DNA of 64,000 nucleotides from Lycium barbarum (taxonomy: Eukaryota > Streptophyta > Magnoliopsida > Solanales > Solanaceae), in contig NC_083339.1 of the NCBI RefSeq assembly GCF_019175385.1, forward strand, positions 28,425,637-28,489,636. Reading direction: 5' to 3'. Position numbers and translations under genes: made by a program. Below the pieces are notes generated by a model. The model searched no databases. It saw only the letters and a program-made list of their open reading frames with translations, and was not told the DNA's origin. Position 1 is the first letter of the stretch. Every line of letters begins with the position of its first letter. Positions 57,203 to 64,000 of this stretch are shown here, in pieces.

Positions 57203-59101
57203 TTTATCTCCTTTGTAAAATGGTATAAGTTTTTATAAGTATAAATAAAGAAATGAATTTTACTTATTTTATTCCATTTTTAGCTCATTTGGTCAACATA
57301 TCCTATTTAAACCCTTTCCTCTAACTTGGGTCTAAGTAAGATTTCTTCTATTTTATTATCTATATACGGGCCAAGGCCCAAAACAGTTTTTGAAAACAAC
57401 TTGAATCATTTTTCTTATGCAAGGTTTCAACTAAATTCTAAAGGGTTTTCAATAATACACAAGTATTTGCAAGTATACATGTTCATACAAAATGAATGTA
57501 AACATATAAAATTAGCATGTTTATACAAAAATAAAGGAAAAAGGAAGAATATTTAGCTTTTTCGGCCTTGGGCCCAAATCCTTAGCGATCCATACTCTTC
57601 TAGTTCTTCGTCTGAAGCTCTAAGCATCCGATCCTTTTACTTCGTCTTCAAGCTTTGCTCTCCACACTTGTTTTATTTGTACCTCGCACAATGAAAAGAA
57701 AAGTAGTTAGTCAAAATGGTACGTCACCCCATAGAGCTTTGATTACGAAGGCTCAGATATATGCTTCCAAATTTTTTGGCTAGAAACCAAGTCAAGTCGC
57801 AGTTGCGAATACTAGTTTGCTTGTTAGCCATACTAATTCTTGATTACGAATACTAGTTTGCTTGTCAGCCATACTAGTTCGCATCTATACGCTCGTCAAT
57901 TTCTACCTTGTGATTTTATTTATAAGCATCATCATTGCCTAAACCGAGGGATAACCTTTCCGGACAAGGTATGGCCTCAAAAAATCATTTTTTCATTGGC
58001 CCGAGTGTGGTATCATGTTCAAATCGTTCAAAGCATCCAAGTGTAACATCTGCTTATTCCAAAAATGGAACAACAACCCCTATCAAACAACAAACTCTAC
58101 TGAAGCATCAAAGTGAGGCAATTCACAGAGCAGCAGCATATCAAGCACCGCTACGAAATGCTCAAAGTACAACAACTTAGTCATGGCAGTACAGTGCTAA
58201 AGTGAGCATATTGTTTCCTTTTTTAAGGCAGCAGCTTACATAGATGCAGCAACCTCAACTCTTCTTTAAATGCAGCCACTGCTTCGCTTCAAACTGCCTT
58301 AAGATATGCTATTTATTTTCCTCAAAGTGCAGCCATAAGTTGGCTCAAAAGTGCAGTAACAATATGCTCCAGATGCAGCAGAAAACTCAGCTCAAATGCA
58401 GTAGAAACTCAGCTCAAAACGCGGCAGATATCTCATTTCAGTTACAGCTATTTGCACCAAATGTAGGAGCAACTTTCAGGGCCTCAAGTGTAGCATTTGT
58501 CCACTCAAAATTGCAACAGTAGTGGTGTCAAGGATACGACAGCAACCCACAAATCAACTCGATAATATTTGAGGTTTGAAAATCCCCATGTCATGCAAAC
58601 AAAGGGAAAGGTAAAGAATGAGTATCCAATAATAGTTCCCAACAAACAATTTCCATAAAGTTTCTTCTCTTGTGAAATGAATGCCATTACTTAGTCCAGT
58701 TTTCAAACGCTTTTTTTTTTTTTTTTTTTTTTGTGAACTGATAGTTCCTTAAGCTAAAACCGGGAGCAATAATTAAGAAATATCTTAAATGTTGTCTGAT
58801 ATTATGAACACCTACTAGCATATGGCAGTGGCCAAATCTTATAATATCACCAATTTTAGCATCTTAAAGGTTTCTACTCTTTTCAACACACAAATTTCTG
58901 AAACTAGAGATCATAATAGACTCAATGAATCACATAAACACTTCAGATATATTTTCTTATCATCATGGTTTTGTTAATAAAATGCATTGAGCGATCACAC
59001 CCAACCAGTTAATGGAGAAGTACAATTTTAACATAGAAATAGATTTCAATAATCTTTAGACATGCTAAGGTTCCATTATTTTTATGTCCAGAATTAAACC
59101 A

Positions 59102-59508
59102 ATGGGGCAACCCCATACCTCCTTATCTACGGTATAGAAGTGGTTATACCCGCAGAAGTGGAAATCCTTTCACTCAGGATCATCCAAGAGGCAGAGCTGA
59201 AAGATGCAGAATGGATTAGAAATCATTATGAACAATTAGCCATGATAGAGGAAAAGAGAATGGTGGTGGTATGCCACTGAGAGCTATACTGACAAAGGAT
59301 GTCTCGAGCCTTCAACAACTGGGTCAGAGCCCGGCTCTTCCAAATCGGACAACTCGTACTCAAGCGAGTCTTCCCTCACCAAGATAAATTCACACCGAAT
59401 GGCAAGGACCATACATGGTCATGAAGAGCCATAGTCCTAGCCGAGATGGAAGGACAAGAATGGCCCAAAGCCATCAATGCAGACGCGCTCAAGAGATACT
59501 ATGTTTAG
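59102..59508 (+). pseudogene. Element X integrase, C-terminal part
   Basis: Frame from GGGGCAACCCCATAC to TAG at 59506. Blocks: GATPYLLIYGIEVVIPAEVEI (about 59104-59166), RIIQEAELKDAEWIRNHYEQL, RMSRAFNNWVRARLFQIGQLVLKRVFPHQ (about 59296-59385), and a tail EMEGQEWPKAINADALKRYY. This is the end of the Tat/Ogre integrase without a chromodomain. Stops at about 59278, 59290 and 59424. The catalytic core is missing, lost with the rest of pol at the 59101/59102 junction. Confidence 0.84.
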
Positions 59509-59612
59509 GATCCCATTTCCTTGTAGTCACGTTATTATTTCCTTGTAATCGTACCTTTTGCTTGTAATCATACTCTGTAATAGAATAGGAGAAAACAAAT
59601 CATCTATGTAAT

Positions 59613-59676
59613 GAACTACGCAACGACCTGAATTCCCCACAGTGGGATACGTAGGCAGTCCATACCGGACCCGATC
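59613..59676 (+). other. Two-hairpin motif, copy F (element X)
   Basis: GAACTACG..CGACCTGAAT, stem 1 TCCCCACAGTGGGA, linker TACGTAGGCA, stem 2 GTCCATACCGGAC, tail CCGATC. About 105 bases after the integrase stop. Confidence 0.78.
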
Positions 59677-59714
59677 GCTTTATTAGTAAAACCAAAACTC
59701 AATTACTTTATTCT

Positions 59715-59778
59715 GAACTACGTTCGACCTAAATTCCTGTTGTGACAGGATACATAGGCACTCTCGAGCTTGGTTGTC
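59715..59778 (+). other. Two-hairpin motif, copy G (element X)
   Basis: GAACTACG..CGACCTAAAT, stem 1 TCCTGTTGTGACAGGA (6 bp), linker TACATAGGCA, stem 2 CTCTCGAG (short), tail TTGGTTGTC. 102 bases after copy F. Confidence 0.74.
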
Positions 59779-60429
59779 ACAAATGAAAAACCAAGAAACC
59801 CCTAGGAAACCACAGAGATGATAAGGCAGGAAAAATCAACAAGATCAAGCTTGTAAAGGTCAATATAAGAATTAGACAGCATCAACTCTACACTGGGGTC
59901 AGAAACAGTCAACAAAGAAAGAGACAGAGTAAAGCAATACATTGGGGCAAAATATTTTAGGGTATCTAAAAAAATCTTGCATGGCAAGACAAGACAAAGA
60001 TCACTTAGAGCAAGTCCTGAAACCAGGGCAGAATTTTTGAGAAAGATCTCAAAAATTCTACCAGTACGAAAGTCAGCAATCATACCTCCGAGAAGAACCG
60101 AAAAACCTCGTTCAAAGAAAAACACATGTCATGACACATAAAAATGAAACAAACGTATACTTTGAGGAAAAAATAACATGCGTTTTATAAATTTTACTCT
60201 GAATTTTAAAAAAAATATAGCATAATTACATCCCAGAACCATCTCTCAAAATACCGAGGCTAAGAGGGTTCGAAGGAGCATCAAGAGAAGACCCCAGATG
60301 GGAAGACAACCACGCTAATCGACTTCTTAGAAAACTCACAATTTTTCTATGGATGCAAGTTTTTCTTTTACAGTACAACAGAACACCACCAACCGGCTTA
60401 CCCGCAGTAAAGGCGGAAAGCGAAACTCA

Positions 60430-60905
60430 GCCCAGTGGGGAAAGACCAAAAGGGTCACAAAAAAAGGGGTAATAAAGACATATTTGGCCGCAAGGGTCAC
60501 AGTGCAAATGAGCGTAAAGATGAATCAAACCAAAAGGGTCACACAAAGGGTGAACAACAAAATATATATGACCAAGAGGGTCACAATTGATGAGCATAAA
60601 GATACATTTGACCAAAAGGGGTCATGACAAGCATAAAAGGGCATATCCAACCGCAAGGGTCAACAACCAATACAATGGATGAAAGAAAGATTATCTAGCC
60701 ACAAGGGCCATAATTGTCATCTGCATACCAAGAGGGACATTCATTTATTTTTACCGAGAGGGACATTCATATCAAACTGCTGAGAGGGCCATTCATACAA
60801 AGAAGCCAAGAGGGTCATTCATACAAACAAGCCAAAAGGGCCATTCATACAAACAACCAAGAGGGTCATTCATACAAACAACCGAGAGGGCTATTCATCT
60901 AAATT
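60430..60905 (+). repeat. AGGGTCA/AGGGNCATTCATAC repeat field in X
   Basis: Irregular then regular units: ACCAAAAGGGTCACA and GCCGCAAGGGTCAC at the left, then CAAGAGGGTCATTCATACAAA about every 24-30 bp at the right. Confidence 0.85.
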
Positions 60906-61212
60906 TTGGCAAAAGATATCTGCATATTGTCAAATCCAGGGAAAGGGCACATAGCCGCCAGAAAGAAGCTGGCTTGCTGAACCAGATTCAGAAAAATTGT
61001 TGAGCAAACGTGGAACTTTTTCTTACGCAACAGTTAAAATAGGGTGCCCATGAGAGTCAAGCTCTCCGGCCAGGATTTGGAAGCCATCCGAACTCAGACT
61101 CAGCCATAATTATCTTGTTTTATTTTCTTTTCTGAAAAACCGTGACCAGTCCGACACACACCAAGAAATTTGAAAGTATTCCTGCATAAGGAATATTCTT
61201 CTCCAGCGAGTC

Positions 61213-61240
61213 GCACTACATGTGACCTGATTCCCATAGA
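61213..61240 (+). other. Two-hairpin motif H, left half (split by S3)
   Basis: CACTACATGTGACCTGATTCCCATAGA; the right half, ATAGAACAGGGATATGTGGGC, resumes at 63693. Stem 1 TCCC/GGGA and stem 2 GAACTCAAGTTC are restored when the insertion is disregarded. Confidence 0.78.
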
Positions 61241-63692
61241 TGTTACACTTCGAAAATTTAATGTCGTTGTACAGTAGATAGACTAACGCAGGGTGAGATG
61301 TGTGTGATGTCCCTACCAATGAGAAAGTTTATGTAACAGTTCTAATTAAGATTTCAAAGATGTTGGAAGCGGGAAAAGAAAGTTCATTGAAAATGTAAAG
61401 TATAACCCGTATTTGGAAAAGAGTTTAGTAAAGTATCGAGCTAATGGTGATTTAATAATGTCTTGAGGATAAGATACAATGCTCCTTGGATTGCTAATAA
61501 AGTGTTAAAAAAGTGTTAAGAAGTTTCCATAAGGATTGGAGATCAAACGAAACGACGGAATTAATTTCGGGAAAGTGGAGTTATACGACCACTTATACGG
61601 TCCGTATAAGGGGTCCGTATAACCTAACAGGAAGGATGTTTTCCATGATGGTGAACCACGGTCACTTATACGGACCGTATAATGTTATACAGACCGTATA
61701 AGTGTCTGTATAACACCCGACGGGCAAAATTATAATTTTATAAAATAGGGACCCAAAGTTCATTTTCTTCAGTTCCCTACTTCTACAACAATCCCTAAAC
61801 CTCTAGAACCCTCTCCATATTACACTAATACATATCTAAGAAGGGAAATCAAAGATCAAACACCAAAAGTTGGTAGAATCAAAGGTGTGGATGTTTCTAG
61901 GGTTGATAGAAGTTGAGAATCTCTTAGATATTGAAGTTGAGTTCTCCTCAAGTGGAGTATTTTCATATAAAGATCATTTCTAAATAATATAAGGTGAGTT
62001 TTACAATTATTTCATGTTAGTAATGACGTTGAATAGTTAAAGAACTTGAATTAGAAACAAGTATGGAATATGAGCTTAAGTATGCAAATAATGGTATGTT
62101 GAGTTGAAAGGTAGCTTGAGTTATGATTCATGGTGTAATATGAGTATAATCTTGTTATGAATGATGCTAATGATGTTGAGGAAGTATTAAGTGAATGATG
62201 AATATGATGTTGTATTATTGTGATGGTTATGAAGGATCTTGGAAGTGAATTTGGGAGTTAAGTAATATCTAGTTCGAAGGGATTTACGTATTATGATATT
62301 ATAGATGTCGTTATGATGTTTGGGAGATGTTTATTTATGTGAGGAAGAGTTGTTAAAACAAAGGAAATGCTGCCCGATTTTCATTAGCTTTTGCCGCGTT
62401 AGTTTAAGTTTAAGTATACTTTCGATGATCTAACTTTCGTACAAACCCTTTGTATGTAGAATTGTGAATTCGGAAGGAGAGCGCTTAGTCGATATCGTTA
62501 AGGAGATAAAGGTATGTAAGGCTCGTCCCCTTCTTTCAAGGCATGATTCCTGTATTATAATCTTTCTCTTATATTTCCATGACCTTCTTACATCCCTAAA
62601 CATGGAAGTTAAAGATCTTCAGGAGCTTCTTATGAGACGTGTTCTATGATAGTGATGATGATAATGATGTGTTCATGAAGTCGATATCTCAATGTTTATG
62701 ATTCTATTGATGCTACCCCTCGTTGCTATCTTACCTCATGATGTTAGTTCCTTCAAGGTGGGACATAGCGATAACCATGAGGCCATAATGTAATCGGAGG
62801 TTTACGACCTTACATCGCTCCGATGAAATCGTAGCTTTTATTTGGGCTCTCATGCATGCTATATATACTATATATATGTATGATATATATGTATATAGGG
62901 GGCATGGGGAAAGGTGAGGCGCTATAGACGCATAGCCACCTGATCAGCTGGTATATTATGATATCGTCCCGGACGCGGGATGCCCGGACACGGGATATAT
63001 GGGTTAATGGATCGGGCCGTTCATTCCGCGGCAACATATTGATATGTGATGAATATAAAGATGAATGGATCAGGCTGCACGTACCGCAACAATATATGAT
63101 ATGATGATATTTATTTTATAAACTTATATGCATGACTTCGCCTTAAGAGGCAAGTTGTCACAGGTTATTTCTTTATCCTTTATTCTCTTGTTTCTTTATT
63201 ATGTTACAATGCATGCCTTACATACTCAGTACATTGTCCGTACTGACATCCTTTTCTTTTGGACGCTGTGCCCGTGCCCACAGGTAGATCGGGAGATGAC
63301 CCAGCTTCCTACGAGTCAGATCAGCTTGCACAGGAGCACTTCCATATTCCGAAGGTGTAGTTCTGATATATTCTTTTGTGCATATACTTGGGTATTGCGG
63401 GGTCTTGTCCCGTCTTCATGACTTTAGTATTTCAGTTAGAAGCTCGTAAATACTTATATGTGGGTAGTAGACATTATGTGACCTCATTAGATATTTTGTA
63501 TATCATTCTTTTGCAACCATGAGGACTTATGTGTACATATACAGGTGTTTTACAGAACAGTTCATAACTAGTTCATAGTAGGCACTGTTTGGGAGATTAT
63601 ATGTGTACAGGATGGGATGTTAGTAGCATGATGAGTGGTGCTCGGTAGATAGCTCCGGGTACCCGTCATGGCCCTCTAGTCGGGTCGTGACA
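61241..63692 (+). mobile_element. Solo LTR S3 in element X, target duplication ATAGA
   Basis: 2452 bp, TGTTACACTTCG...CGGGTCGTGACA. Perfect duplications ATAGA at 61236-61240 and 63693-63697. No internal region. Carries the palindromes CTTATACGGTCCGTATAAG (61592-61610) and CTTATACGGACCGTATAA (61665-61682), a TA-rich stretch at about 62860-62900 and the CAGTAC hairpin. Confidence 0.92.
63227..63245 (+). other. CAGTAC...GTACTG hairpin in solo LTR S3
   Basis: CAGTACATTGTCCGTACTG, 6-bp stem with 7-base loop, about 450 bases before the LTR end. Confidence 0.62.
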
Positions 63693-63740
63693 ATAGAACA
63701 GGGATATGTGGGCGAACTCAAGTTCGTAGGGTCGGTCACA
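63693..63740 (+). other. Two-hairpin motif H, right half
   Basis: GGGATATGTGGGC linker, stem 2 GAACTCAAGTTC, tail GGTCGGTCAC. Confidence 0.78.
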
Positions 63741-63829
63741 TTCTAACAGTCGTCCGGAAAAACCCTAGTCACAACACTAAGGGTTTCAGGATTTTCCTTC
63801 TAAATCACTTAAAAGTCTTTGGTTGAGTC

Positions 63830-63898
63830 GAACTACAAGTGGCCTGATTTCTCATGAGACCTGAGATATGTAGGAAACCTAGAGACCAAGGTCCGGCC
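63830..63898 (+). other. Two-hairpin motif, copy I (element X)
   Basis: GAACTACA..GGCCTGATT, stem 1 TCTCATGAGACCTGAGA, linker TATGTAGGAA, stem 2 ACCTAGAGACCAAGGT, tail CCGGCC. About 95 bases before the 3' LTR. Confidence 0.75.
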
Positions 63899-63991
63899 AT
63901 GTATGTGGAAACTGCATGAAAAGATAAAGGGTTAAATGAGCCAGGTCAGTCAAAAATTAGGATTAGTCAAATTTCGTTGCTCATGGGCAGT

Positions 63992-64000
63992 TGTTGACAC
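63992..64000 (+). mobile_element. Start of the element X 3' LTR
   Basis: TGTTGACAC, identical to the first nine bases of the W LTRs, cut by the window edge. Confidence 0.65.

Larger units (their letters stand above)
56788..59101 (-). mobile_element. Element Y right LTR, second part (truncated)
   Basis: From about 57520 to 59101 it parallels 28315-29959 in direct orientation at high similarity. The stretch about 57200-57320 instead matches the reverse complement of about 28200-28300, so a small inversion occurred. It ends abruptly at CCAGAATTAAACCA, where integrase sequence of X begins. Confidence 0.72.
59509..61240 (+). mobile_element. Element X 3' region
   Basis: Non-coding tail of X after pol, holding motifs F and G, a repeat field and the first half of motif H, then the solo LTR. 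Confidence 0.72.

Noticed and set aside
61333..63692. First placement of the S3 LTR start at TGTAACAG (61333) or TGTGATG (61301)
   Set aside because: Neither gives a target duplication. Starting at 61241 gives perfect ATAGA on both sides and restores the interrupted motif.

Overview
The window is a stretch of plant nuclear intergenic DNA made almost entirely of nested, decayed retroelements. I found no intact host protein gene, tRNA or rRNA. The mix of long Ty3/gypsy LTRs, Ogre/Tat-type elements with an Arg-type primer site, and an endogenous pararetrovirus (EPRV, Caulimoviridae) of the kind integrated in Solanaceae suggests a solanaceous genome. That attribution is inference; the element classes themselves can be read from the sequence.

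Layout. (1) 1-2629: the 3' end and 3' LTR of a Ty3/gypsy element, inserted into EPRV DNA. (2) 2630-17600: an EPRV cluster of three pieces in alternating orientation (minus 2630-4352, plus 4353 to about 16520, minus about 17012-17600). The plus copy carries, in order, several small coiled-coil ORFs, movement protein, capsid protein with zinc knuckle, aspartic protease, reverse transcriptase, RNase H, transactivator/viroplasmin and a 35S-like promoter. It is broken by stops and frameshifts, by a 1.25-kb foldback transposon (8268-9519) and by a solo LTR (10195-12372, target duplication AATGA). (3) About 18000 to 64000: an old plus-strand Ogre/Tat-like element, called X here. Its pieces are the LTR end at 21370, primer site 21373-21390, an accessory ORF, gag, the start of the protease region, the integrase C-terminus at 59104-59508, a repeat-rich 3' region, and the first nine bases of its 3' LTR at 63992-64000. 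X contains a solo LTR in its own LTR (18515-21169) and another in its 3' region (61241-63692, target duplication ATAGA).

(4) Inside X lies a minus-strand Tat-like element Y (27957 to about 59101). Inside Y's right-hand LTR is a plus-strand LTR Z (42395-56787), and inside Z is a complete but non-coding Tat-like element W (44906-56538, target duplication AGTAC). Insertions therefore go four levels deep. A second Z-family LTR, fused to an inverted partial copy of itself, sits at 32085-35679.

The best candidate for something undescribed is an RNA-like motif of about 62 bases made of two consecutive small hairpins. It recurs ten times in full, plus once split by a transposon, across all three Tat-like elements. 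The unpaired parts are conserved, while both stems change by paired substitutions from copy to copy. Other structured elements of note are a conserved hairpin in the leaders of X, Y and W, an echo of the primer-binding site inside their LTRs, a paired-substitution hairpin near the 3' end of the other LTR families, and blocks of CGGNCCG-centred palindromes whose flanks differ between families but stay symmetric.
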